The position numbers and the translations under genes are program-made. From a virus, in IMG/VR virus record IMGVR_UViG_3300027861_000160, positions 1-27,523 of that record: a stretch of DNA of 27,523 bases; one strand, given 5' to 3'. Under the pieces are notes generated by a model. The model was not told where the DNA came from. It saw only the letters and a program-made list of their open reading frames with translations, and made no database searches. Below, piece by piece: positions 16,805 through 24,764 of the stretch. Within the stretch, counting starts at the first letter, position 1. Each line of letters starts with the position of its first letter.

Positions 16805-17085
16805 TGAAAGTAATATTTGAAATTGAGGCAGACCTGCCGACTGGAAGCTTCGAGGCTGTACAGTTGGCTTTGCAGATCAACGACAAGTGGTCTAAGCCCG
16901 TCCTCTTTGCTTTTGGAAGACCTCAAACGGTTAGAGAGGGCAAGCACCTGAAGATAGACAATAAAACATGCAAAGTGATCGCAGTAGGAGATGGTGATGG
17001 GTGCCCCATCTGTGGCCAAGGCGAACCCCTTCTTGAAGACGGTTGGTGTCAGGGTTGCGATAACGATTCACGGCTAGGAGGATAA
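16804..17085 (+). CDS. Hypothetical protein with a C-terminal zinc ribbon, 93 aa
   Basis: AGAAGGAGG precedes the ATG at 16804. Residues 1-60 are a beta-rich domain (MKVIFEIEADLPTGSFEAVQ). Residues about 68-88 contain CPICGQGEP and CQGC, a four-cysteine ribbon. It belongs to the run of small genes between the terminase subunits. The function is unknown. Confidence 0.6.
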   Translation: MKVIFEIEADLPTGSFEAVQLALQINDKWSKPVLFAFGRPQTVREGKHLKIDNKTCKVIAVGDGDGCPICGQGEPLLEDGWCQGCDNDSRLGG

Positions 17086-17088
17086 GTG

Positions 17089-17277
17089 ATGGAAGTGATG
17101 GATAGCATAAGATGCCCTTTCTGCAGCCACGAGTTTGAGACCGAGTTTAACTGGATGATTGAAGATGTCGATTGCCCAGGCTGCAAGAAGACTATTGATA
17201 TGGAAGTCGATGGCGGAACCGAGACAGGTTTCTATATGACGCCGAGCGGGTGGAACTACACGGAGCTGGAGCTATGA
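17089..17277 (+). CDS. Zinc-ribbon protein, 62 aa
   Basis: The start is the ATG at 17089 behind AGGAGG; a GTG three bases earlier is possible. CPFC and CPGC, 17 residues apart, make a typical ribbon (SIRCPFCSHEFETEFNWMIE, then DVDCPGCKKTI). The last part is polar (GGTETGFYMTPSGWNY). Unknown role. Confidence 0.65.
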   Translation: MEVMDSIRCPFCSHEFETEFNWMIEDVDCPGCKKTIDMEVDGGTETGFYMTPSGWNYTELEL

Positions 17278-17645
17278 ATACAGATGATCACAAATTAACC
17301 ATAAACGGCGGTTGCACCATCCAAGACCCTGAAGGATTGCTACAGCGATCATTGTGCACATGCGACTACAGCAAAGGCATGGGGCCAAACCTGAAGTGTC
17401 CGGTTCATGGTGGTGACAAGCTACTGATCGGCGTGCCATCATCCATGTCAGCAGAGAAGGTGTCACTTGCACCAGCAGGAGAGTCAACGCCCGCACCATT
17501 CGACCCGGATGACCTGACCGACGAAGAGAAGAAAGAGCGACTGCAGACAATTGAAGAGATGCTGGCGGAGATCGGGCGCACTGGTCAGAACCAGCATATC
17601 ATATTCGATGCACTTTGCGACATCGTAATGGTGGGAGATTATTAG
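17274..17645 (+). CDS. Hypothetical protein, 123 aa
   Basis: The start is the ATG at 17274, which overlaps the previous stop (ATGA) with GGAGCTGGAGC upstream. CTCDYSKGMGPNLKCPVHG gives three cysteines and a histidine, a possible metal site. A proline and acid rich linker (STPAPFDPDDLTDEEKKERL) leads to a helical C-terminal part. No family is recognised. Confidence 0.6.
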   Translation: MNTDDHKLTINGGCTIQDPEGLLQRSLCTCDYSKGMGPNLKCPVHGGDKLLIGVPSSMSAEKVSLAPAGESTPAPFDPDDLTDEEKKERLQTIEEMLAEIGRTGQNQHIIFDALCDIVMVGDY

Positions 17646-18002
17646 ATGAGTGAATCAAAGCGAACTTACCGACGAGGACAGTACAGGACCTTGGCTGATG
17701 TCGCCCAAAATGGTCTATTCAATGACCACGATATCCAGATCCCGCTTGAAGGTTGCGAGATAAAGGGCAAAGACTCTCTTGATGGCGAGACGAAGATCGT
17801 AATGGACATCAAAGTTGATACATCTCTCGTTGGGAGCGTCATCCACCAGAAGGATAGTTTAAGCGACACAGTTGCCACCCTCTTTTGGCTCTATTGTTGG
17901 TTCTCCGTGGTATTCCTCGAGTGTCGGCATCTCAACTGGGTAACACAAGCTGGTAGGGAAACCTACAGCAGCGAATCCCCTACCAATAAGGAGGAAGTAT
18001 GA
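17646..18002 (+). CDS. Hypothetical protein with a hydrophobic segment, 118 aa
   Basis: GGGAGAT precedes the ATG at 17646. The N-terminal half is polar and beta-rich (YRTLADVAQNGLFNDHDIQI, then VMDIKVDTSLVGSVIHQK). A strongly hydrophobic aromatic stretch follows (VATLFWLYCWFSVVFLE, about residues 76-92) and then a polar tail. The tail reads like sequence outside the usual constraint, so a membrane segment or a locally shifted frame are both possible. Confidence 0.5.
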   Translation: MSESKRTYRRGQYRTLADVAQNGLFNDHDIQIPLEGCEIKGKDSLDGETKIVMDIKVDTSLVGSVIHQKDSLSDTVATLFWLYCWFSVVFLECRHLNWVTQAGRETYSSESPTNKEEV

Positions 18003-18391
18003 GCAAATTCGACAAGATCAAAGAACTACTAGAACTCAAAAAGAAGCATGAGAAAGGTATCAACGAGGTAAACAAGATTCTTACAGAGTCAAGTGAGTCG
18101 CTTAATATTGGTGAAAGCGAGACTATAAATCTATCAGTTTGCGATACTGGTCATGTGACGATTAATGATATAGTTCTTGATCAGTCCGAATGCATAACAC
18201 TTGTCGCACAGCTGAAAAAGTGGGGAGTTGTGGGGGAAGATGAAAAGGTAATCCCCATCCCCGGCATGAAAGACATCTCAGGAGGAGCTTTGTACGACGA
18301 CTGCCTGAAGTGCGGCGGAGTGCTCAAGATGACCTGGATCGAGGGCGAGGATAAGCCTGACATGTGCAAGCAGTGCGAAGATAGCCTATGA
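17999..18391 (+). CDS. Hypothetical protein with a C-terminal zinc ribbon, 130 aa
   Basis: AAGGAGGAAGT precedes the ATG at 17999. Residues 1-30 are a charged helix (MSKFDKIKELLELKKKHEKG), the middle is beta-rich, and the end has CLKCGG and CKQC, forming one zinc site. It overlaps both neighbours by four bases, as do the other small genes here. Confidence 0.65.
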   Translation: MSKFDKIKELLELKKKHEKGINEVNKILTESSESLNIGESETINLSVCDTGHVTINDIVLDQSECITLVAQLKKWGVVGEDEKVIPIPGMKDISGGALYDDCLKCGGVLKMTWIEGEDKPDMCKQCEDSL

Positions 18392-18486
18392 GCGACACGA
18401 CACAATTCTACATTGCCTGCTTCTTTGCGGGCCTGCTGCTCTACCCGGTAGTCAAGAACATCATAGACAAGAGGCGGAAGAAATGA
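18388..18486 (+). CDS. Micro membrane protein, 32 aa, directly before the large terminase
   Basis: The ATG at 18388 overlaps the previous stop (ATGA) and its own stop overlaps the large-terminase start (ATGA). It has a hydrophobic helix (FYIACFFAGLLLYPVV) and a basic end (DKRRKK), so N-out, C-in topology is expected. It is too small to be a holin of known type. The double overlap makes it convincing despite the size. Confidence 0.6.
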   Translation: MSDTTQFYIACFFAGLLLYPVVKNIIDKRRKK

Positions 18487-20099
18487 CCGACACCACCGCC
18501 TTCACGAAGTATCAGGACCGGCTCAAGCACTTGCGCGGGCTCGCTCCTGTCCAGAAGGCGGAGGTCAAGAACCAGGCGGCCATTAGTTGCATGCAGAGCC
18601 AGGCGCGTGGCGGTCTACTAAGCTTCAACGCATACACATGGCAACTAAATGAGCCATACTTAGCAGGTCGTCACACAACAGAGACAGCAGCAGCCCTTGA
18701 CCGAGCAGTTGAAAGGTTCAACAAGGGTCAGTCAACGTATCTTATTGTAACTCAGCCATTTCGACACGGCAAAAGCCAGCTAATCAGTAGGTCATTTCCG
18801 CCTTACGTATTTGGTAGCCTGCAAGAGCATGAACCAGAGATCATTCTAAGCACATACGGACAAGACCTGTCTGATGAAATGAGTAGAGATGCCCAAGACA
18901 TCATAAAGAGCGATGAATACAAGTCACTCTTCCCGGGTGTGCAGATAGATCCAAAAAGGGGAGGCGTCAAAAATTGGAGAATTGATGACAGTAACGCCAA
19001 GCTAACTGCAGTTGGACTACAAGGTGCTGCTATCGGTAAAGGTGCCCACGTTCTTTTAGTTGATGACTATTTGAAAGGTCGAGAGAATGCAGAATCAGAA
19101 ACAATTAGAGCAAAGACATGGCAGGGATTCGTTGACCTGATGACGCGCCTTGCTCCGGTTCACATCGTCGTTGTCCTAGCTACGAGGTGGCATGTTGATG
19201 ACGTGATTGGCCGCATAAAGAATAACAACAATCCGAGGCATGACGACTACAAGCCAGAATTCCCTGTATTCGAGGAAATGCACTTTCCCGCACGCTATGA
19301 AGATGGCACGTACTTATTTGCTGAGAGAATGGGGGAAGCGTGGTATAAAACACAGTTCGGAACTCTACCGCCATTCCGAGTTGCATCAGAGCTCCAAGGG
19401 GATCCGACTATCCCGGGCGGTAATATGATCAAAACAGACCAGATTCATTACAACGCAGAGATGCCCGATGATTTGAGCTATGTCCGGGCATGGGATCTCG
19501 CGTCAACCGAGAAAGAGCGTAACAGCGATGACCCAGATTACACATTCGGCGTATGCTTGTCGGTTCGCCAAAAGACCGTAAGAGATTTAATGGGGAAAAC
19601 CATACTGAACGACGAGGGCGCACCAGTGAAGGTTTATGATATCTACATTGAGGACGGAAAGTATTGCAGAGAAGAAGCCCCAAAGCGTGACGCACTGATT
19701 CGCATGACAGCCTTGGAAGATGGTCCGGAGGTGTGGCAGGGAACAGAGTCAGTCGCAGGATACAAGGATTGCTACGCCATATTGAATAAGATCCTTGAAG
19801 GCATTCGGGTGGTTCGCAAAATCACCCTCAAAGGTGACAAGGTTATCCGCGCATCTGTACTGGAGCCTATATTTTTAGTCGGCAATGTCCACATTAACGG
19901 CAATGTTGCAGATGATCGATGGGTAGAATTACTCATCAAACACATTTCAGAGTTTCCAAACGGCGCGCACGATGACGGAATAGACGCGCTCGTAAACGCT
20001 TTCAATCTCGCGCTGCAGAGAGCAGCCGAGGCCGGTGTCAGTTCGGGCACCTCAACAATAAACGGAGAAGACCCACTATGGGGAGGTGCAGCAGTATGA
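18483..20099 (+). CDS. terL: Terminase large subunit
   Basis: This 538-aa motor and nuclease packages phage DNA into the prohead. The ATPase half has a Walker A-like QPFRHGKSQ (91-99), Walker B HVLLVDDY (189-196) and the coupling motif ATRWHVDD (233-240). The nuclease half begins with RAWDLAST with catalytic D338, continues with QGTESVAGYKD and ends with NGAHDDGIDALVNAFNL, in which the DDGIDA acidic pair matches the last metal site of RNase H-fold terminases. All expected motifs are present and the length is usual. It is preceded by a run of small coupled genes after the small subunit. Confidence 0.95.
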   Translation: MTDTTAFTKYQDRLKHLRGLAPVQKAEVKNQAAISCMQSQARGGLLSFNAYTWQLNEPYLAGRHTTETAAALDRAVERFNKGQSTYLIVTQPFRHGKSQLISRSFPPYVFGSLQEHEPEIILSTYGQDLSDEMSRDAQDIIKSDEYKSLFPGVQIDPKRGGVKNWRIDDSNAKLTAVGLQGAAIGKGAHVLLVDDYLKGRENAESETIRAKTWQGFVDLMTRLAPVHIVVVLATRWHVDDVIGRIKNNNNPRHDDYKPEFPVFEEMHFPARYEDGTYLFAERMGEAWYKTQFGTLPPFRVASELQGDPTIPGGNMIKTDQIHYNAEMPDDLSYVRAWDLASTEKERNSDDPDYTFGVCLSVRQKTVRDLMGKTILNDEGAPVKVYDIYIEDGKYCREEAPKRDALIRMTALEDGPEVWQGTESVAGYKDCYAILNKILEGIRVVRKITLKGDKVIRASVLEPIFLVGNVHINGNVADDRWVELLIKHISEFPNGAHDDGIDALVNAFNLALQRAAEAGVSSGTSTINGEDPLWGGAAV

Positions 20100-20443
20100 A
20101 TAGATTCAGGTTCAGATTCTGGAATAAACTCACAAATGACTGGATAGAGGCGCATAAAGGTCTTGACGGTCTAAGCATGTTCGGGGAATCCATGATCATC
20201 CAAGGCTCTGTTCCAGGTGTATCAATTGAAGACCTTGACAATATCGTCGTTGAGGGTGATGTAGTTATGGTCGAAAAAGAATTATATGTTGTTGTGTGGT
20301 CGATTGACGATATTTGTATTGGAACAGGTTGGGGGATTGTAGATAAGTTGGATTATCTTTGCAGTGATGAGCGTTCGCCTAATTACTGTCTTGATAGCAA
20401 TTGTGATTTGCTAGGAAATATCCACGAAAACTCGGAGTTGTAG
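20096..20443 (+). CDS. YopX-like protein, 115 aa
   Basis: The start is the ATG at 20096, overlapping the large-terminase stop (ATGA) behind GGGGAGG. The sequence opens with the typical RFRFRFWNK and ends with LLGNIHENSEL, both as in the YopX family of phage proteins (R..W...M near the start, IGNIYENPEL at the end); between them is a VVEGDVV motif. The function of YopX proteins is not known. The length is normal. Confidence 0.75.
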   Translation: MNRFRFRFWNKLTNDWIEAHKGLDGLSMFGESMIIQGSVPGVSIEDLDNIVVEGDVVMVEKELYVVVWSIDDICIGTGWGIVDKLDYLCSDERSPNYCLDSNCDLLGNIHENSEL

Positions 20444-20445
20444 AG

Positions 20446-20655
20446 ATGAGCGAGATGCCAAGATGGAACCGAGAACCGTGCGACACCTGCAATGGTTCCG
20501 GAAAGAGTCACAAGAAGCGTAAACGTCCATGCCCCGACTGCAATGGATCAGGAACAGGCGACATATGCGCCGACTGTGGTAAATTTATAAGCCCTAGACC
20601 CGCAGAAGTGGCGGATGAATGCAAATGTCAGGAGATACCACCAGGCCATGAATAA
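20446..20655 (+). CDS. DnaJ-type zinc-motif protein, 69 aa
   Basis: GGAGTTGTAG precedes the ATG at 20446. CDTCNGSG, CPDCNGSG and CADC are CxxCxGxG-type repeats as in the central zinc domain of DnaJ, here without a J domain; a further CKC lies near the end. Such stand-alone proteins are common in phage and may help protein folding or RNA binding; the target is unknown. Confidence 0.75.
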   Translation: MSEMPRWNREPCDTCNGSGKSHKKRKRPCPDCNGSGTGDICADCGKFISPRPAEVADECKCQEIPPGHE

Positions 20656-21286
20656 AACAATAGTTCCCCCGATCCGTCAGCAGATGGACATGAAGACCCG
20701 GGAAGTGCGGCTCTGGTTCGACAAGGACACGAGCGTTGCGCCTGATGGCAAGTACCGCATGCTTGGCGGCATGTTCCTTCCGTCAAACGTCAAGAGTGAC
20801 GACGGGCATAGCAGGATTCGCGGGTATTCACTGGTTGCCGGGCGGAATGTTGACACAAAGATAACCTACATATTCGACGAGACTGAATGGGTAACGGTCG
20901 ATCATATTCTTGACGATACTGATGGTTCGATTATCGCTGAGGGCGTTGTGACATGGTTGCTCAATGTCTGGAGCAACTACTTTTGCAACACGTATTCCCA
21001 CCGCCAGGACGACGAGACGCTATTTCGCTACCAGATTGATTTCAACCGATGCACGATGCTTCAGCCAAAGACTTCATTTCTTGACGCGGAATGGAATGAC
21101 GACTCTCAGCCTGTTAGTGTAATCACCCGCGAGTTGACACTTTCCCGCCTTAAGATGAAGCGCAACAGCATCTTAATCCGAGAATTAGACCAATTTCGCG
21201 CAACCCCCGATATTGACCCTAAGAACCTGCCTGCAATGCATTCTTTGATGTGCTGTCTTTCAACGCTTGACAGATATTGGCCTTGA
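20648..21286 (+). CDS. Hypothetical protein, 212 aa
   Basis: The start is the ATG at 20648, eight bases before the end of the previous frame, with AGGAGATACC upstream. The protein is mixed alpha/beta (REVRLWFDKDTSVAPDGKYR, then YSLVAGRNVDTKITYIFDET) with no motif I can place. It is in the run between the large terminase and the portal. The promoter of the portal gene overlaps its stop. Confidence 0.6.
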   Translation: MNKTIVPPIRQQMDMKTREVRLWFDKDTSVAPDGKYRMLGGMFLPSNVKSDDGHSRIRGYSLVAGRNVDTKITYIFDETEWVTVDHILDDTDGSIIAEGVVTWLLNVWSNYFCNTYSHRQDDETLFRYQIDFNRCTMLQPKTSFLDAEWNDDSQPVSVITRELTLSRLKMKRNSILIRELDQFRATPDIDPKNLPAMHSLMCCLSTLDRYWP

Positions 21287-21311
21287 CATTTATTGTCTAT
21301 GTGTGTACAAT
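21283..21311 (+). promoter_or_regulatory. Promoter for the portal gene
   Basis: TTGACA (21283-21288) and TACAAT (21306-21311) with 17 bases between. TGTGTACAAT is shared with the promoter at 24005-24033. A second TTGACA lies 15 bases upstream. Confidence 0.75.
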
Positions 21312-21361
21312 GATTACACAGCGCTTAATCGATGATCATCAATTTCAGGAGTCCATGACCA

Positions 21362-23332
21362 ATGGCCGCAACAACAACAAATAAGCCGGTGTCACCGCTG
21401 GCGGAATATCTTATCGATGTCTTATACTCGCGCTGGTCATCAGACCGGCAGGATTTGGATATCAAGTGGGAACAAAACGACTGCACTATTCGCAGGATCC
21501 GCCAGAGTGACTGGAAGAAGGATGAGGGCGAAGGCTGGAGGGCGAATACTTCAATTGGCGCGGTAAAACAGAAATGGTTGACCGGTTGCGCGTTGGTGTT
21601 GGATCATGTTTTAGAGGGTGGCGTTCTCAATGCGGGACTGAAGGTTAATGAGCTATGGGAGGATTTGACCACGCAGCAGCACGACGAGCATGCCGAAGAT
21701 CTTGACCATGCAAACAGGCAGCTACAGACAATGTTTGCCCTTGGAAAGATCGATAAGCCCACGATGAAGGCTGTTTTTTCTGCCGGTAAGTATGGCATGG
21801 CCTGGGGAGCGTATTACACTGACACAATCACGCGCGTCGAGTATCAACCGGTAGAGTATGAATTTGAAGTAGAAGACCCGGAAGACCAACGATTTGAGCG
21901 CGTTGTCCATGAGATCGAGACGCCTATGGTTGAGTGGGTGCCCGTTTGGGAAATGTTCTGGGATATGACCGAGGACGACATTCGCAAGGGCGATGGATTC
22001 TGCCGAGAGCAGAACTTTACAGCATACAAGCTCCGGGAATCTGCCGAGAATGGCGAGGGCTGGATAATGCCGATGGTCGAGCAGGTTATTGAGGAAAGCA
22101 AGTCGAGCGACCATGAGGGTGAGGGAGACGACGGAAACATAGCGCCCGGCCGCAGGCATATCCAGTACAGTAAGAATAATATCAAGTTCCGCGAGTTCCA
22201 TTGTAGAGTTCCAAAGAAGGTCCTGAGGGATTATAAAAAGGACTTTCTTAGCGAAAAGGCTCCTGATTTTGATGCAGGGTTCGATACGATTGACGAGACC
22301 GACGGAAATGAGCAGGAAGTACTGTGCGTCGTGGCAAATAATATGGTCGTGCGATTCCTTCCTATTGACGATGACACAGACTTGAGAAAGTATTATAAGT
22401 TCTATTGGGAAGATGACCTTGACCACGAGCAGGGCGTTGGAATTGCTGATAACGGATTCCAGGCACAGGAGATCCAAAACGGCGCATTCAATGCGTTCCA
22501 GGATAACAAGAAGCTTGCCGGCGACATTCAGGGATTCTATTCTCCATTCCATTTCAATGATGACGAGGATATGTCAATCCAGCCAGGTAAATTCAGGCCG
22601 ACAAAGGAAACGTGCAAAGATGCCAAAGATGCAGTTCATCAGCTTCAGTTTGCCGACACTGGCGAGTCACTTATCAGCGTTATCAGACTTGCTCAGGAGA
22701 TGCTTGACGACGAAACTAACATCCCGAAGATGGCACAGGGCGCATTGGGCCCGGTAACACCGAATACGGCCTATGAAGCAAGTCAGATGATGGAGAAGTC
22801 GGGAAAGTATATCGCGGGCGTCATTCGCAATGTTGACAACGGATGGTCAGCACCAATCGCAGGCGACTATTTTGAATTCATTATGATGGATCCAAGATCA
22901 ACGGTTGCCAAGGGTAATTATGTTGCTATCGCGAAAGGGTTCACAAGTTTCCAGGATAAGATTGTCAGGGTTCAGAAACTCATGCAACTGCTTACCCTGG
23001 TAATGAGCAATGAGACAATTGAGGGGATGACGAGAGTTATGAAACTTCTCGAAGAAGTATTACGGGCAAACGACATCGATCCTGATGAGGTGCTTTTCTC
23101 TCAGGAAGAATACATTGCCAAGATGCAGGCGGAAGAAGAGCGCCAACGGCAAACGGCAATTGAGGTTGAAAAAGCGAAGAACGACCCAGAGGCCCATGAA
23201 CTCGACAAAGAAAAGACCGCAGCCGAGATAGCAGAGATCGAGAACGATGGGCGGCGCAAGGATGAAGAGTTGGAGCTTAAGAAGGCTGAACTATTGATGA
23301 ACCAACGAAACGAGAACAATAACCAGGAGTAG
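21362..23332 (+). CDS. Portal protein
   Basis: The 656-aa protein should form the dodecameric ring through which DNA enters and leaves the head. AGGAG lies ten bases before the ATG at 21362. The N-terminal 100 residues include SRWSSDRQDLDIKWEQNDCT; the middle has many aromatic and acidic residues (YKFYWEDDLDHEQGVGIAD, then NGFQAQEIQNGAFNAFQDN), and residues about 440-480 read LAQEMLDDETNIPKMAQGAL, a pattern of podovirus-type portals. Residues 585-656 form a long charged coiled coil. The position between terminase and capsid genes fits. It is recognised partly by position. Confidence 0.8.
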   Translation: MAATTTNKPVSPLAEYLIDVLYSRWSSDRQDLDIKWEQNDCTIRRIRQSDWKKDEGEGWRANTSIGAVKQKWLTGCALVLDHVLEGGVLNAGLKVNELWEDLTTQQHDEHAEDLDHANRQLQTMFALGKIDKPTMKAVFSAGKYGMAWGAYYTDTITRVEYQPVEYEFEVEDPEDQRFERVVHEIETPMVEWVPVWEMFWDMTEDDIRKGDGFCREQNFTAYKLRESAENGEGWIMPMVEQVIEESKSSDHEGEGDDGNIAPGRRHIQYSKNNIKFREFHCRVPKKVLRDYKKDFLSEKAPDFDAGFDTIDETDGNEQEVLCVVANNMVVRFLPIDDDTDLRKYYKFYWEDDLDHEQGVGIADNGFQAQEIQNGAFNAFQDNKKLAGDIQGFYSPFHFNDDEDMSIQPGKFRPTKETCKDAKDAVHQLQFADTGESLISVIRLAQEMLDDETNIPKMAQGALGPVTPNTAYEASQMMEKSGKYIAGVIRNVDNGWSAPIAGDYFEFIMMDPRSTVAKGNYVAIAKGFTSFQDKIVRVQKLMQLLTLVMSNETIEGMTRVMKLLEEVLRANDIDPDEVLFSQEEYIAKMQAEEERQRQTAIEVEKAKNDPEAHELDKEKTAAEIAEIENDGRRKDEELELKKAELLMNQRNENNNQE

Positions 23333-23335
23333 CAC

Positions 23336-23668
23336 ATGCCGAACGAAGACACATCAATTGAGATTTACAACTACGACATGGGCCACTTTCCAGAGACTCA
23401 GGATGAGTCAGACGAGATTGGGCAGCGGATTGTAGCAAAACAGATTCTGGCAGTCAAAAAACTGATCGCAGGTGCGTTTCAAGATGTGTTTCATAGAAAT
23501 TGGGATGAGTCATTCAAGGTTGATTGTCGTCACCAGGCGATAGGCGATAAGGAGATTATATTCTACAAAAACCGGCCATTTCTTGAGCTTGGAGAAATGG
23601 AGGAAGACCTTGCCATGAAGAATGGCACTCAGCACCTGGTAATCAACCAAAGCTATCAGGTACTGTGA
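23336..23668 (+). CDS. Hypothetical protein, 110 aa
   Basis: AGGAGTAGCAC precedes the ATG at 23336; this is the only + strand gene with that extended signal. The sequence (QRIVAKQILAVKKLIAGAFQ, then DKEIIFYKNRPFLELGEMEE) is mixed alpha/beta with no known domain. It lies directly after the portal. Confidence 0.6.
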   Translation: MPNEDTSIEIYNYDMGHFPETQDESDEIGQRIVAKQILAVKKLIAGAFQDVFHRNWDESFKVDCRHQAIGDKEIIFYKNRPFLELGEMEEDLAMKNGTQHLVINQSYQVL

Positions 23669-23979
23669 TGGATCAGCACGACGCAAGAGATCATATGAAG
23701 CGATGCAGAGACATCGATATCGAAACATGGTCGTCCAAGGCTATCAATCGTGCGGCGGAGAAAGTTCGCATTTACACCGAGAAAGGCAAGACGGAATGTG
23801 AATTGGATCTAAAATACCCCCCAAGAGATCCAGACGACAATACATCCGCAGAGGTTGCTGAGAATCTTGTGAAGCATTTCGAGGCTGTTGGATACTCAGT
23901 TCAACTGATTCAGAGAACGAACCACCTCGGCGCAATTTGCCGGGTTAAATGGTCCGGGAGCAAGCGACTCGATGCATGA
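23668..23979 (+). CDS. Hypothetical protein, 103 aa
   Basis: The ATG at 23668 shares its A with the previous stop (TGATG). The second half has EVAENLVKHFEAVGYSVQLI, a helix and strand typical of phage accessory proteins, and ends VKWSGSKRLDA. No family is recognised. The promoter at 24005 follows it. Confidence 0.6.
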   Translation: MDQHDARDHMKRCRDIDIETWSSKAINRAAEKVRIYTEKGKTECELDLKYPPRDPDDNTSAEVAENLVKHFEAVGYSVQLIQRTNHLGAICRVKWSGSKRLDA

Positions 23980-24004
23980 TCGAAACAATAATTTTGCAAA
24001 TAAC

Positions 24005-24033
24005 TTGACATCCATTGACATCATGTGTACAAT
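24005..24033 (+). promoter_or_regulatory. Promoter for the pre-capsid operon
   Basis: TTGACA (24005-24010) and TACAAT (24028-24033) with 17 bases between; a second TTGACA starts ten bases downstream of the first, and TGTGTACAAT matches the portal promoter. Confidence 0.75.
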
Positions 24034-24055
24034 TATTGAATACAGGAGACATTAA

Positions 24056-24295
24056 TTGATCAAACTAGATTCTTATGAACTGCAACAGCTCGCAAACTTT
24101 GAACAGGGTGATTTTTGGGCTCTGCTTAAGAAGGTGGTTGGCGCGGATCTGCAGATTTTAGAGGATGAGGTCAGAACATCTCCAAAGTTTTCCGATGAGG
24201 ATCTAACGGAGGATCTTCGTTACAAAATGGGTGGTATCAACTGCCTGAAACGAGTGCTCGAACTTCCAAGTGAAGCTAGAAAGCTCATAAAATAG
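24056..24295 (+). CDS. Hypothetical protein, 79 aa, TTG start
   Basis: The frame opens at a TTG at 24056, seven bases after AGGAG, so a TTG start is well supported. The protein is helical (LQQLANFEQGDFWALLKKVV, then MGGINCLKRVLELPSEARKL). This kind of small helical protein often stands before scaffold and capsid genes in phages, but the function is unknown. Confidence 0.7.
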   Translation: MIKLDSYELQQLANFEQGDFWALLKKVVGADLQILEDEVRTSPKFSDEDLTEDLRYKMGGINCLKRVLELPSEARKLIK

Positions 24296-24305
24296 AGGTA
24301 AGAAC

Positions 24306-24764
24306 ATGCCCTACGTACAACGTATGCTTAGGCGATTTCTGAATGTGGCTAACGTCTGGTTGAAGCCCCAGACCTTCTTGACTGCAACAAGCAAGAAAAA
24401 GGTTGCATCCGCATCTATTGTTGTTGGCGCTGAAGCTGCCAATGTAATCAACGTGGCTGTCCAGCTCAAATCCGCAGACGGTAAAGATGTTGCATACCGC
24501 GCAGGCATGGGTTTTTACCTGTCCAGCGATGCCGATGGCGACACAATCGAAGCCAGCGGCCCTGACTCATGGGCAATCGGCACTGACGGTATCCTTCTCC
24601 CTGATGGCGGCGACAGCCTTATCAGTGGCGTTGTTATATCTGAAGTCGATGGCGACATTGATATTGATATGACTCATTCAGGTGCAGATACATTCTATCT
24701 CAACCTTCTGGTTGACGGCGAAGTCTACACCTCAGACGCAATCACATTTGACGCGACTACCTAA
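24306..24764 (+). CDS. Possible capsid decoration or beta-sandwich head protein, 152 aa
   Basis: AGAGGTAAG precedes the ATG at 24306. The sequence is beta-rich (SIVVGAEAANVINVAVQLKS, AYRAGMGFYLSSDADGDTIE) and ends TSDAITFDATT. I know similar sequences from phages with N4-gp56-type capsids, where they stand before the scaffold gene; an Ig-like decoration role is inferred from fold and place only. It has no catalytic motif. Confidence 0.55.
   Translation: MPYVQRMLRRFLNVANVWLKPQTFLTATSKKKVASASIVVGAEAANVINVAVQLKSADGKDVAYRAGMGFYLSSDADGDTIEASGPDSWAIGTDGILLPDGGDSLISGVVISEVDGDIDIDMTHSGADTFYLNLLVDGEVYTSDAITFDATT

Noticed and set aside
21722-22552. A 276-codon frame antisense to the portal gene
   Set aside because: It has no ribosome binding site or promoter and mirrors the codon pattern of the portal gene.
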